64,000 nt of DNA from Bin87 sp034423595 (GTDB taxonomy: Bacteria > Chloroflexota > Dehalococcoidia > Lucifugimonadales > UBA3495): positions 4,340,001 through 4,404,000 of the forward strand of contig OZ242258.1 in assembly GCA_965207025.1 (NCBI GenBank), read 5' to 3'. Under the pieces are notes generated by a model. The model was given only the letters and a program-made list of their open reading frames with translations. It ran no database searches and was not told the origin of the DNA. Below, piece by piece: positions 52,543-60,762 of this stretch. The position numbers and the translations under genes were made by a program. The first letter of the stretch is position 1. Every line of letters begins with the position of its first letter.

Positions 52543-52584
52543 TTCCTCTCCATCAGATTCGGATACGGTTTCAGGGTTCGCGGC

Positions 52585-54828
52585 TCAGTGCCTGGGGCCG
52601 GGCCGCCACTCGATTACTTCCGTTTCTTCGGGCGTGGCCTCGATGCGTACGGGAAAGCGTTGGCCTCTCGCCAGCAGGAGCCCGTCGCCCCGGGGACAGG
52701 ACAAGAGCCAGCGCTGCAGTTCCTCGGGCAGGTCGAAGGCTTCGCCCACGGTGGCGACGGCGGCGGCGTCCTGCTGGAGCAGCAGCTTGAAGGCGGCGTT
52801 CTGGAGCAGAGCGCGGCCGCTGTGGCCGGTGATTGCTCTTGAAGAATCCTCGGAGAGCAGGTCCTGCACGTCCTGGGTGATGAACTGCAAGCCCAGCCGG
52901 TGCTTGCGAGCGCGCTTGGCCATGCTCACCATGAAAGCGGCGCCCTCGGGGTGCTGCATGATGCTCCACACCTCGTCCACCACCAGCAGCCTGGGCCGGG
53001 GGTCCTGGGCGGCGGCGGCCCACACCGTCTCGGTGCAGACCATGGCGGCGGCGGGACGCAGTTCCGGTTCCAGCAGGTGCAGGTCGAAGACCGTCACCAA
53101 CGCCTCGCGGGCCAGCAGGTCGTCGCCCTCGTCGGAGAGCAGGTCCCGCAGGCTGCCGGTGGCGAAGGGGCGCAGCAGGTGGGCGATCTCCGGGGTCTCC
53201 TGTTGCAGGTAGGCGTAGAAGTCCCGGAAGCCGGTGCGCTCCCGCCTTTGCGAGTAGTAGCCGGCCAGGGCGTGGTCCAGGGAGGAACGGCGCTCGGCGG
53301 AAAGCCTTTCCCCCACCATCACTTCAATCAACCGTCGCAGGCTGCCGATGCGCTGGAGCAGTTCTTCCGAGTCGCCCCGGTCGATGACGAAGGGGTTCAT
53401 GCCCTGGCCTGGCACTCCTGGCGACAGTACGCGCCCACCGGCAGCACGGGCCATGTCGGTGTACTCGCCCTCGGGGTCGATGATGTAGGCCCGCACTCCC
53501 CGGCACAGGCCCCGCAACACGCCCAGCTTGGTGGCAAAACTCTTGCCGCTGCCCGAACGGGCCAACACCGCCGTGTTGGCATTCAGATGCGTTCCGTCGA
53601 AGGGATCGTAGACGATGGGGGCGCAGGCCCGCAGGTCGATGCCGTAGAGGGTGCCGCTGCGGGTGTCCAGGTCCGGCGGCGAGAAGGGGAAAAGTCTAGC
53701 CAGCGACGACGTATCCAAGGTCCGCCACACCGCCACGGCGTTCAGGCCCAGGGGCAGGGTGGACAGCAGCCCCTCTCTCTGCCTAAAGGCCAGGTTGTCC
53801 AGCTTGCCCAGGGTGGCGGCGAAGTGGGCGCGGGCCTTCTGGGTCAGGTCCTTCAGGGTGTCGTGGTCGGCGGCGTGCAGCGTGACGGAGAGGGAGGCGT
53901 GGAACAGCCTCTCCCTTCCCCGCTGCACCTCGTCCCGGAGGCGGCTCACGTCCTCCAGGGCGATCTCCGCCTCCGGGGACATGGAGCGGCCCCGCTTCAA
54001 GGAGAGGGACTGGGCCGACTCGAAACGGACCTTCTGCCACTCCAGGGTACGGGCCGCCTGCTCCGTGGGGATGGCGCCCAGGTGGACGGCCAGGTCCATG
54101 GGCGCTCCGGCGGCCATCAATCCCTGAAGGAAGCCTGGGGCCAGGCTGCGGGGCCACTTGCCCAGGTGTAATGAGCGGGTGATGTGGTCGCCGATGCGGA
54201 TGTCCCGGCGGTTCACCTCCACCTCCATTTCGGCGTCCTCGTCCCGTTCCTGGGGCGAGCCGCCCAGGGCGCAGGCCAGGAGCAGCAGCTTCAGGGTTTC
54301 GCCGTTCAACGGGAACACGCCGAGACCGGCCCGCACCAGCAGCGCCCGCAGCTCGTCGGCACGGGCGTGCTCGCACACGGCGTAGAAGCGCCGGTCCAGG
54401 ATGCCCTCCCGGTTTTCCAGGGTGGTCAGCAGGCGGCCCAGGCTGTCGGCGGCGTCCTTCGTCTGCCGGGGCAGGTCTTCGGGTTGGGCCTCGCTCAGCT
54501 GGTCCCTCAAGCCCTGCAAGACCGGCGGGTGCTGCCTGACCAGCAGTTGCACCGGAAAGTCCAAGGCGTTGAGCGATCCGGCGAAGGCGCCCAGCTTGGG
54601 CTCGTCCAGCTCCAGCCCCATCACCTCCATCACCGCCAGCTTCACCCCGTCCAGCCGGACCGGGCCGTCGTCCTCCAGGTGGGAAAGCATGAAGAACAGG
54701 GGCAGGGGCGGCGGCGGTTTGGGTTCGGCGGTGAGTTGCTCCGCCGTGTCTTCAATGTCCTGGGGTTGGGACCGGCCCGGCGGCCAGCGCCGGGCCAGGT
54801 CCTTCGGGTTGGGCAACGTCAGTTTCAC
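52585..54828 (-). CDS. VirB4/TraC-like conjugation ATPase
   Basis: A 747-aa ATPase of the VirB4 family, which powers pilus and channel assembly. Walker A is AVLARSGSGKSFATKLG (about residues 420-435); DPEGEY and a Walker B RLLVVDEVWSIMQHPEGAAF follow, with the LQFITQDVQDLL and RALLQNAAFKLLLQQD sensor segments. GTG 54828 is chosen for a strong CAGGAGGTGAG six bases upstream; ATG 54849 would add seven residues. It lies between a pilin-like gene and the coupling ATPase. Confidence 0.93.
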   Translation of the reverse strand: MKLTLPNPKDLARRWPPGRSQPQDIEDTAEQLTAEPKPPPPLPLFFMLSHLEDDGPVRLDGVKLAVMEVMGLELDEPKLGAFAGSLNALDFPVQLLVRQHPPVLQGLRDQLSEAQPEDLPRQTKDAADSLGRLLTTLENREGILDRRFYAVCEHARADELRALLVRAGLGVFPLNGETLKLLLLACALGGSPQERDEDAEMEVEVNRRDIRIGDHITRSLHLGKWPRSLAPGFLQGLMAAGAPMDLAVHLGAIPTEQAARTLEWQKVRFESAQSLSLKRGRSMSPEAEIALEDVSRLRDEVQRGRERLFHASLSVTLHAADHDTLKDLTQKARAHFAATLGKLDNLAFRQREGLLSTLPLGLNAVAVWRTLDTSSLARLFPFSPPDLDTRSGTLYGIDLRACAPIVYDPFDGTHLNANTAVLARSGSGKSFATKLGVLRGLCRGVRAYIIDPEGEYTDMARAAGGRVLSPGVPGQGMNPFVIDRGDSEELLQRIGSLRRLIEVMVGERLSAERRSSLDHALAGYYSQRRERTGFRDFYAYLQQETPEIAHLLRPFATGSLRDLLSDEGDDLLAREALVTVFDLHLLEPELRPAAAMVCTETVWAAAAQDPRPRLLVVDEVWSIMQHPEGAAFMVSMAKRARKHRLGLQFITQDVQDLLSEDSSRAITGHSGRALLQNAAFKLLLQQDAAAVATVGEAFDLPEELQRWLLSCPRGDGLLLARGQRFPVRIEATPEETEVIEWRPGPRH

Positions 54829-54860
54829 GATTCTCACCTCCTGGTTCATTTCGGGTTGGT

Positions 54861-55211
54861 CTATGCGCCGGGCAGTACCTCGATGATCCGGCCCACGATG
54901 CCGGCGGCGATGCCCTTGGCCAGCAGCACCACCACCAGGCCGACCACGGCCATTACCACGGCGTTGCGCGCTCTGCCCCGGCCCTCTCCCTCGGCGCCCT
55001 CGGCCATCAGCAGGAACCCGGCCCAGACGATGCCGAAGACGCACAGCCCCGCCCCCACGTAGGCCATGCCGGTGAGCGCCGCGTCGAAGGCGGCGGTCAT
55101 GGCGTTCATCTCGTCGTCCGGGGCGGCGGCCACCGACGCCAGAGCCTGCCCCGTACTGGATACGGGGGCCGCCGCCGAGGACAGGAGAATTGCGGTCAGT
55201 TTCCGGGCCAT
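54861..55211 (-). CDS. VirB2/TrbC-like pilin subunit (second copy)
   Basis: A 116-aa protein with a signal peptide-like N-terminus and two membrane segments (GMAYVGAGLCVFGIVWAGFL; AVVMAVVGLVVVLLAKGIAA) separated by a short basic loop, as in VirB2/TrbC pilins. Residues about 15-25 (PVSSTGQALA) are encoded by a dispersed palindromic repeat, which therefore lengthens the signal region. ATG 55211 overlaps the end of the PrgI-fusion gene by 16 bases. Confidence 0.78.
   Translation of the reverse strand: MARKLTAILLSSAAAPVSSTGQALASVAAAPDDEMNAMTAAFDAALTGMAYVGAGLCVFGIVWAGFLLMAEGAEGEGRGRARNAVVMAVVGLVVVLLAKGIAAGIVGRIIEVLPGA
55141..55169. repeat. Palindromic repeat, CCCCGTATC/GTACGGGG family, in pilin-like gene
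   Basis: A 29-base copy reading on the minus strand as GCCCCCGTATCCAGTACGGG followed by GCAGGCTCT. It is translated as APVSSTGQAL inside the protein of 54861-55211. Confidence 0.88.
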
Positions 55212-56869
55212 AGCGAGCTCCACCAGTTGGAACCGCCCACCGGCGTCTGTTCCGCCTTTGGCGGCGGGGGCTTGGGCGGGGGCACGTAGAGGGCCTGATA
55301 GGGGGTGTCGGCGCCGAGGTTCACCGCCGGCGCCCTGTTCGACGCTTGGACCAGGGACAGGCTCTCCGTGCGGGTGCGGGTAACGGGACCGCGCTGGTTC
55401 TCCACGGCCCGCACGTGCTCCGGGTGGTGGACGTAGATGCGCACCGTCTTGACCGTCGAGCTTTCACCGCAGCGGCAGGTCACCCGGCGGGTGTACACGT
55501 CGGTGCGGGCCGGGTGGTGGACGGTCTGCAACATGGGCGGCCGGGGGACGTTCAGGGTGGCCGTCAGGTCCGCCGTGATCTCCAACTCGTTGACCGCCCG
55601 GCTGTTGGCGACGGGCAGGGTGAAGGCGGTCTCGCCGTCCGGCACGAAGGCCGCCGTGGTGGAGTGGCCGCCCCACGCAATGCTCACTGTTCCCGTGATG
55701 TCGGTCACCGTGGCGTCCAGCATTGCCGGGACCGACTGGCTGAAGTGGCCGCCGTACACCGGCAGGTCCTCCTCGTGGCGGGTCTCCGTGATGCACTCCG
55801 AGGAGATGCCGCCGGCGATCCGCCCCGGCGTCCACTCCAGGGAGGTGACCTCCAGGTCGCACAGCTCCCCGTCTGCGGTGGGCAGGGGGTAGGGAATCTG
55901 ATGGCTCTTCAGCGACGCCGCGCCGGAGAACCCCAGAGCCTGCCCCGTACCTGATACGGGGGCGTCCTGCCAGGAGAAGGTGAAGGAGGGCGACGGCCCG
56001 TCCAGGGTCAGGTTGTAGCTCTTGCTCTCTCCGGCGGCGAGGCTGGTGTTGAAGCCCATCTTCAACGTCCGGCCGGTCCTGCCGCCGAAGACCCGTCCCT
56101 TCAGGTCCAGGTCGTGGGCGGCCCGCAGGGTGACGGCGGCGGTATCGCCGGAGACGGACAGCTTCTCCACGTAGACGCGGCGGCCCGGCACCGGGTCCGG
56201 CGGCTCGAAGTAGATTTCGCCCAGCCGCCAGGCGTCGCCGTAGGGGTTGTCATCAGGGTCGTCGGCCAGGGCGCTGCCGGGCAGCAGCACCATCGCCAGC
56301 AGGCCCAACGCCGCGAACGACAGGAAGCGGCCCCAGAGCCTGCCCCGCGCCGGACGCGGGGGCTTTTCCTGCTTGCTCTCCTGGGGCCGGAACTGCTGGC
56401 CGCCGGCGTCCCTGCGGCGGCGGCCCTTGCCGAACCAGCTGTGGGGACGGAAGGGGCGTCGCCCCTTCTGCCGGGCGGCCTTCACCGCATTGCCCACCTT
56501 GCCCGCCGCCTTCTTCGCCAGCAGCCGCAGCGGGTCGGGCTTGGCCTCGGGTTGGGGCGGCGGTTCACTCACCGCCAGCTCCGCCGGGGACCCGGCGTAG
56601 CGCCGGGCGCCCAGGTTGAACTTCAGCAGGTCGGCGGCCACCAGGGGCAGCCCCCGCCCGCCCACCTTGCCCACGGTCATGGCGATGCCTAGGACTCCCA
56701 GCAGGACGGCGATACCCAGCTTCAGCCCCGAGGGGCCGAAGGGGAAGTAGCGGTAGACGCCGTAGGCCACGGCGCAGGTCGCCACCACCGCCACGATCTG
56801 GGGGAAGGTGAACCACAGCAAGGCCTTGTCCTCGGCCTGCACGTGGGTGGGTACTTCGTGCTCTCTCAT
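55196..56869 (-). CDS. PrgI-family membrane protein fused to a large secreted domain
   Basis: A 557-aa protein. Residues 1-90 are PrgI/VirB3-like with two membrane segments (QIVAVVATCAVAYGVYRYF; LGIAVLLGVLGIAMTVG). A basic linker (AARQKGRRPFRPHSWFGKGR) follows. Residues 180-203 look like an internal signal peptide (FLSFAALGLLAMVLLPGSALADD), leading into about 350 residues of beta-rich extracytoplasmic domain with Cys pairs. Two palindromic repeats are translated in it: RPARGRLW at 172-179, at the linker/signal junction, and APVSGTGQAL in the secreted part. This looks like a fusion of a PrgI gene and a secreted-protein gene. Confidence 0.85.
   Translation of the reverse strand: MREHEVPTHVQAEDKALLWFTFPQIVAVVATCAVAYGVYRYFPFGPSGLKLGIAVLLGVLGIAMTVGKVGGRGLPLVAADLLKFNLGARRYAGSPAELAVSEPPPQPEAKPDPLRLLAKKAAGKVGNAVKAARQKGRRPFRPHSWFGKGRRRRDAGGQQFRPQESKQEKPPRPARGRLWGRFLSFAALGLLAMVLLPGSALADDPDDNPYGDAWRLGEIYFEPPDPVPGRRVYVEKLSVSGDTAAVTLRAAHDLDLKGRVFGGRTGRTLKMGFNTSLAAGESKSYNLTLDGPSPSFTFSWQDAPVSGTGQALGFSGAASLKSHQIPYPLPTADGELCDLEVTSLEWTPGRIAGGISSECITETRHEEDLPVYGGHFSQSVPAMLDATVTDITGTVSIAWGGHSTTAAFVPDGETAFTLPVANSRAVNELEITADLTATLNVPRPPMLQTVHHPARTDVYTRRVTCRCGESSTVKTVRIYVHHPEHVRAVENQRGPVTRTRTESLSLVQASNRAPAVNLGADTPYQALYVPPPKPPPPKAEQTPVGGSNWWSSLWPGN
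55935..55963. repeat. Palindromic repeat, CCCCGTATC/GTACGGGG family, in PrgI fusion
   Basis: A 29-base copy translated on the minus strand as APVSGTGQAL in the secreted domain of the PrgI fusion. It differs from the copy at 55141 at two or three bases. Confidence 0.88.
56335..56363. repeat. Palindromic repeat variant at the PrgI fusion junction
   Basis: A 29-base copy with CGCGTCCGGCGCG in place of CGTATCAAGTACG but the same flanks (CAGGCTCT). It is translated in a different register as PRPARGRLWG, immediately before the internal signal-like segment. Confidence 0.82.
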
Positions 56870-56879
56870 GCCTTCCCTC

Positions 56880-57158
56880 CTAACTTTTGATCTTCTTGGG
56901 GTCGGGCACGCTGGGGTCCACCGGGTTGCCCACCACGGCGTTCATCACCAGCTCGACGACTCCATAAGCGACGAGGGCCAGGACGATGCCGGCCAGGGCG
57001 GTCATCATGGCGGACTTGCCCCGCTCCATCTGGTTGGGCGCGCCGGAGGCGGTGAGGTAGAGGTAGGCACCGTAGATGAAGTAGCCCACGCCGACCACGC
57101 CCACCAGCCCCAGCAGGATGCCTACCAGGTTCGATATGGTCTGTGTCAGGTCTCCCAT
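56880..57158 (-). CDS. VirB2/TrbC-like pilin subunit (first copy)
   Basis: A 92-aa protein with two strong membrane segments (LVGILLGLVGVVGVGYFIYG; MMTALAGIVLALVAYGVVEL) and a small polar loop with SGAPNQMERGK. This is the layout of VirB2/TrbC-type conjugative pilins in monoderm elements. A short basic tail ends the protein. The next gene, the PrgI fusion, begins 10 bases after its stop. Confidence 0.82.
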   Translation of the reverse strand: MGDLTQTISNLVGILLGLVGVVGVGYFIYGAYLYLTASGAPNQMERGKSAMMTALAGIVLALVAYGVVELVMNAVVGNPVDPSVPDPKKIKS

Positions 57159-57258
57159 AAACTCTTTCTCCTTTTCGTTTGCTTGTTCGGTCAGTTGGCG
57201 TTCGGTAATGTCGTGGTTCCGCTACTGGCACATGGCGCACCTCCCGGTTGTTGGGGCC

Positions 57259-57280
57259 GGCGCGAAATCCCTCTCGCGCC
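57259..57280 (-). promoter_or_regulatory. Intercistronic hairpin in the transfer operon
   Basis: A perfect 7-bp stem GGCGCGA/TCGCGCC with an 8-base loop, between the TrbL-like gene and the first pilin gene. It could adjust pilin expression by transcript processing or stability; that role is inferred. Confidence 0.4.
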
Positions 57281-57300
57281 GATAGTTGTCGTCATGCGGG

Positions 57301-58284
57301 CTACGGTCCCTGGCTGCGGGGAGTAGGGCCGCCCTGGGCGGGAGCCGTCGCGTTCTGGGCCGCCGAGTTCACCGCGCCCCCGGCTGCGCTGGCCGCTCCG
57401 GTGGCCCCGCCTACCGCTGCCGCTGCCCCGGCCGCCGCCCCCGCCGGGCCGCCGGCAGCGCCCCCCGCGAGGAGGCCCAGGGTGCGGGCCGAGCGCATCA
57501 TCCCGCCGGGCAACGACATGCCGAAGTAGAGGGTGTGCAGCCAGGCGTCGAAGGTGCCGTGGTTGCCCAGCATCGAGGGGACGCGGCCGGCCAGGTACAT
57601 GAAGGCGATGGCCATCAGCAGCTTCCACACCAGGTCCTGCACCGGCTCGAACTCGCCGATGGCGGCGAACTGGCCCAGGAAGGCGAAGCCCAACGCCACG
57701 GCGATGAGCTGCACCGCCTGCTGGAACACGGTGGTCATAAAGAGGCGCAGCCAGTGGCGGCCCCAGCCCGCCGTGTGGGGCAGAATCCACAGCCCCAGGG
57801 CGATGGGGGCCAGGACCAGCAGGATGTCGATGAGGGCCAGGCGCAGGATCATCTGCACCAGCAGGTAGAGCAGGAATAAGCCGAAGACCAGGTAGAGCAG
57901 GGCGATGAAGATGGCCACGCCCACCTCGCCGGTCTCCACGGCGGCCAAAAGCGCGAACAGGGGCGCCCGCAGCAGGTCGCCGGGAGTGACCTCCAGGGTG
58001 GCGGCGATGAACTGGGAAACGGCGTGGGCCACGTCGATGACCAGGGCGCACCACCACAGCGACGAAGCGGCGGCGGTGAGACCCAGCACCAGCCGGGGGA
58101 CCATCTCCCGCCAGCCCGATTGATGTCTTCCGAGATGTTCCTGGACGATGAAGCTCAGGCCCATCCAGCCCAGGATCACGGAGAGAGCGGCGGTGGTTAC
58201 GGCCCACACCGCCCACCACGCCTGTTGGACAAACTCGTGGGCGTAGGTGAGGCCCGGCGGGGTTCCGGTGAGGATGTCTCCCAT
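57301..58284 (-). CDS. TrbL/VirB6-like conjugal transfer membrane protein
   Basis: A 327-aa polytopic protein with about six membrane segments (for example AVWAVTTAALSVILGWMGLS; VAIFIALLYLVFGLFLLYLL; ALIDILLVLAPIALGLWILP) and a long Ala/Gly-rich C-terminal tail. This pattern matches TrbL/VirB6 channel proteins of type IV secretion systems. ATG 58284 is chosen because the upstream codons read as a basic shadow sequence and GAGGGT precedes it. It follows the first operon gene by 5 bases. Confidence 0.85.
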   Translation of the reverse strand: MGDILTGTPPGLTYAHEFVQQAWWAVWAVTTAALSVILGWMGLSFIVQEHLGRHQSGWREMVPRLVLGLTAAASSLWWCALVIDVAHAVSQFIAATLEVTPGDLLRAPLFALLAAVETGEVGVAIFIALLYLVFGLFLLYLLVQMILRLALIDILLVLAPIALGLWILPHTAGWGRHWLRLFMTTVFQQAVQLIAVALGFAFLGQFAAIGEFEPVQDLVWKLLMAIAFMYLAGRVPSMLGNHGTFDAWLHTLYFGMSLPGGMMRSARTLGLLAGGAAGGPAGAAAGAAAAVGGATGAASAAGGAVNSAAQNATAPAQGGPTPRSQGP

Positions 58285-58289
58285 AACGG

Positions 58290-58913
58290 CTACCCTCCCT
58301 CGCAGTTGTCGATGTCGGTCTGGAACACGCCCTCGAACACGCCGCACAGGGTCCCGTGGACTCCCTGGACCACCCACCTGGCGGCGGCCCGGGCCCAGCG
58401 GTCCGGGTCCAGGGCGCCCAGCACCCGGTCCCACAACCCCCGGGGCTGGTGGACGGGGATCAGGGCATAGAAGACGTGGCGGTCGCCGCCGCCTATGCGG
58501 GGGACCGCCAGCATCAGCAGGAAGGGCTGTTCGGGGTGGAGCTCGGGCTGCTCGCCCAGGGCCGGGTACTCGAAGGTGTACTCCCAGCCCTCGGCCAGGC
58601 GCTTCTCGCCGCCGCGGACCTGGTAGGTGTTGGTCAGCCAGTCGCCGGTGTCCGGGTGGCGGATGGCGTAGTAGAGAACGCCGACCTGGCGGCTGAAGAT
58701 GGGGCGGGCCACGAAGTCGCCCTCCTTCTTGCGCTCCACCAACTGCCGGTCCCGGTTGACCAGGCTGATGTCGTCGGCGGGGGGAGGGGACTGGGCCAGG
58801 GCCAGGCCGCTGGCGGGGAAGGCGACAACGGCCGCTGCCAGCAGCGCGGCGGCCAGGGGCAGGAGCCGTCCGACGATGGAACCGGCCCGCTGGAAAGTGG
58901 GTAGGGTGAACAT
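58290..58913 (-). CDS. Secreted protein, first gene of the transfer operon
   Basis: A 207-aa protein with a signal peptide (VGRLLPLAAALLAAAVVAFP then ALAQ). The mature part has aromatic-rich segments (VGVLYYAIRHPDTGDWLTNT; EGWEYTFEYPALG) and two Cys at the C-terminus (HGTLCGVF and DNCEGG). No named family is recognised. ATG 58913 has AAGGAGG upstream. As the operon's first gene it is likely a surface or periplasm-like component of the transfer apparatus. Confidence 0.75.
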   Translation of the reverse strand: MFTLPTFQRAGSIVGRLLPLAAALLAAAVVAFPASGLALAQSPPPADDISLVNRDRQLVERKKEGDFVARPIFSRQVGVLYYAIRHPDTGDWLTNTYQVRGGEKRLAEGWEYTFEYPALGEQPELHPEQPFLLMLAVPRIGGGDRHVFYALIPVHQPRGLWDRVLGALDPDRWARAAARWVVQGVHGTLCGVFEGVFQTDIDNCEGG

Positions 58914-59295
58914 TTTTCGCCTCCTTGCCGTTGGGGTCGTAATTGACAGCACCGAGTGTGGAGGGCCGAAGCGGCGAGGGTTATCCCTCGGAAGGGATTT
59001 CATTCTTGAAACCCTTTCATTCATGCAGTCCCTTCCAGGGGATTACCCCACGACGGGCGGTTCTGGTGTCATTGGGCTGTACAGGAAAGCGATGGCGGCG
59101 CAAGTTTGCGTTTCGCTCCCGGTCAAAGCTGAATCGCAGGAAAATCATCCCCTACAGGACCGGAGCGGCGAATACTTTTTGTCAGGGGCCGGTTGCGGAG
59201 AGGAGAGCAAGGCCCACGTTGGAAAAGGGCAACCTTGCGGCGGCCGCGCCGCCGGCCCGAAAGGAAAACGGCAAGTTTGCAGCTGGAGGAAAGGA
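58914..59295. other. Divergent intergenic region of the transfer operon
   Basis: About 380 bases between the minus-strand operon and the plus-strand gene at 59296. It contains the shared hairpin element at 58980-59010 and a related CCCTTCCAGGGGATTACCCC at 59030-59049. No gene is seen. Likely holds promoters for both directions and possibly the transfer origin, which I could not locate. Confidence 0.55.
58980..59010 (-). promoter_or_regulatory. Shared hairpin element, copy 2
   Basis: Perfect stem ATCCCT/AGGGAT with CGGA loop inside a 31-base sequence matching 43303-43333 at 28 positions. It is 67 bases upstream of the first transfer-operon start codon, on the minus strand. Confidence 0.65.
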
Positions 59296-60114
59296 ATGTC
59301 AGGAGAGGCAAGCGGGGCGGGGGAGGCCGCCGGCGGCGATGAGCGGCACGATCTGCGGCTGTTGACCCTGCTCCACCGGATGGTGCGGGAACGGCGGCTC
59401 AAGGGGGCGGCGGAGACCCTGGGGCTGGACCCCAGGACGGTGCAGACCAGCCTGGACCGGGGCGAACTGTCCGAACTGGTGCGGATGGCCCTGGAGCGGC
59501 ACGTTCTGGCGGAAGACGGCGCAGAGGCGGCGCGACAGCGCCAGCGGATAGACGACCTGGAGCGGCGGGTGGAGGCGCTGGAGATGCAGGTCGCAGCCAG
59601 CCCAGAAAATGACGCAGGCGACAATGGGGCAGCTGGGGAGGAGAGGGCGTATGGGCAGGAGTGGGCTGATGCAGGGCCGGGCACGGGTAGTGATGCGAAG
59701 CCCTCCTCCCCGGCCCCGGCTCAGCCAATGGGACCGGAGCGCACCAGCCTGGGACGGCGGCGCTACCCCGAGCTGGTGTTCCTGGAACCCGAACCCGATG
59801 ACCGGGAGGTCTACGGCGACGCCTGGCCCCTGGTCCAGGAGTGGCGGGAGATCTGGAAGGCGGGACACCGGGGCACGGGCCGGGGTCTGGCCTGGCTCCG
59901 AGTCGAGGAGCGGGTCCGCACTCTGGAGGTGGCGATGCTGGAGAAACACGGGCTGACCCTGCCGCCGGAGAAGCTGCCGCTCTACGGCCTGGACCGGCGG
60001 GACCAGCTGGTCTGGCGCCGGAAGGCCCTTTTCGACGCCCGGAAGTCGCTGGCCCGGGCGGAACTCAGGGGGTGGCTGCGGGGGAAACTCACCTTCGGTT
60101 TGTGGCGGGACTAG
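59296..60114 (+). CDS. Hypothetical protein with HTH-like N-terminus and coiled coil
   Basis: A 272-aa protein. Residues about 20-65 (LLHRMVRERRLKGAAETLGL then DPRTVQTSLDRGELSELVRM) look like a DNA-binding helix-turn-helix, followed by a coiled coil (QRIDDLERRVEALEMQ), a disordered linker and a basic C-terminal domain (RRYPELVFLEPEPDDREVYG ... RRDQLVWRRKALFDARKSLA). ATG 59296 has GGAGGAAAGGA upstream. It is divergent from the transfer operon and could regulate it or bind element DNA during transfer. Not recognised. Confidence 0.72.
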   Translation: MSGEASGAGEAAGGDERHDLRLLTLLHRMVRERRLKGAAETLGLDPRTVQTSLDRGELSELVRMALERHVLAEDGAEAARQRQRIDDLERRVEALEMQVAASPENDAGDNGAAGEERAYGQEWADAGPGTGSDAKPSSPAPAQPMGPERTSLGRRRYPELVFLEPEPDDREVYGDAWPLVQEWREIWKAGHRGTGRGLAWLRVEERVRTLEVAMLEKHGLTLPPEKLPLYGLDRRDQLVWRRKALFDARKSLARAELRGWLRGKLTFGLWRD

Positions 60115-60297
60115 CGGGTGACGGGGGTGCGCTTAGGGTTTTGTTGAACCGGACAGAACACTTGGGGCGTGGGACGTGCCAAAGCCTTCCATTGGCTCCG
60201 ATGTTCGGAAATAATGGATTCAGTTTCAGGCTTTTTCCAGGATTTCCCGCCGAGAAACCTGGAGGATTCCCGTCCCCGAATCCGGGACCGGCTGCCA

Positions 60298-60370
60298 GGG
60301 ATCGAGCACCGCGCTCTCCCGGCAGACGCCCAGGGGTACAGCCCAAAGGGATCGAGCATCGCGCTCTCCC
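60298..60370. repeat. Pair of 23-bp direct repeats
   Basis: Copies at 60298-60320 and 60348-60370 differ at a single base. They are 50 bases apart start to start. Each contains the small dyad GAGC/GCTC. Candidate iteron or protein-binding sites. Confidence 0.7.
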
Positions 60371-60474
60371 CAGGGCCGCCCCAGTGGGACATATCCGCAG
60401 CAGCCACGGCGCGGTTCGCCTTGGGCCCTCGGACATTACCGTACCGAGTACGAGGCGGGCATTGGGCGACGTGC

Positions 60475-60503
60475 GCCCCCGTATCAAGTACGGGGCAGGC
60501 TTT
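60475..60503. repeat. Palindromic repeat, CCCCGTATC/GTACGGGG family, non-coding copy
   Basis: GCCCCCGTATCAAGTACGGG followed by GCAGGCTTT, the same as the copy at 20197, but inside the mobile element. Confidence 0.85.
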
Positions 60504-60762
60504 TTACACCGCTCATCAATCCCGGCAGACACTCCATGTTGTCTGCGGGGATGATGCCCGCCCGGTCCAGGTGGCTCAATTCCAACTTGGAGATTTTGGA
60601 TCGTCGTTCTCAAGTTGAAGATGACAGTCGCCGGTTTCGAAGTCGATGCGGCAACGGCCTGGGCGGAGTCAACGGCATCGGAAAGTCAAGCGACACGAAG
60701 GATGTGATACAGGCATGGAAGCAACGCAGACTCGGAAAATCGCGGAAGGAGGCGATAGAGAC

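Larger units (their letters stand above)
60115..60762. other. Gene-poor region with direct repeats and a palindromic element
   Basis: About 650 bases without a convincing gene. Two 23-base direct repeats (GGGATCGAGCACCGCGCTCT CCC type) lie at 60298-60320 and 60348-60370, and a palindromic repeat at 60475-60503. It may hold cis-acting sites. Confidence 0.6.

Noticed and set aside
51217..52842. A 541-aa plus-strand open frame across the ATPase genes
   Set aside because: It is opposite two recognised ATPase genes and has no domain of its own; composition is that of antisense high-GC DNA.
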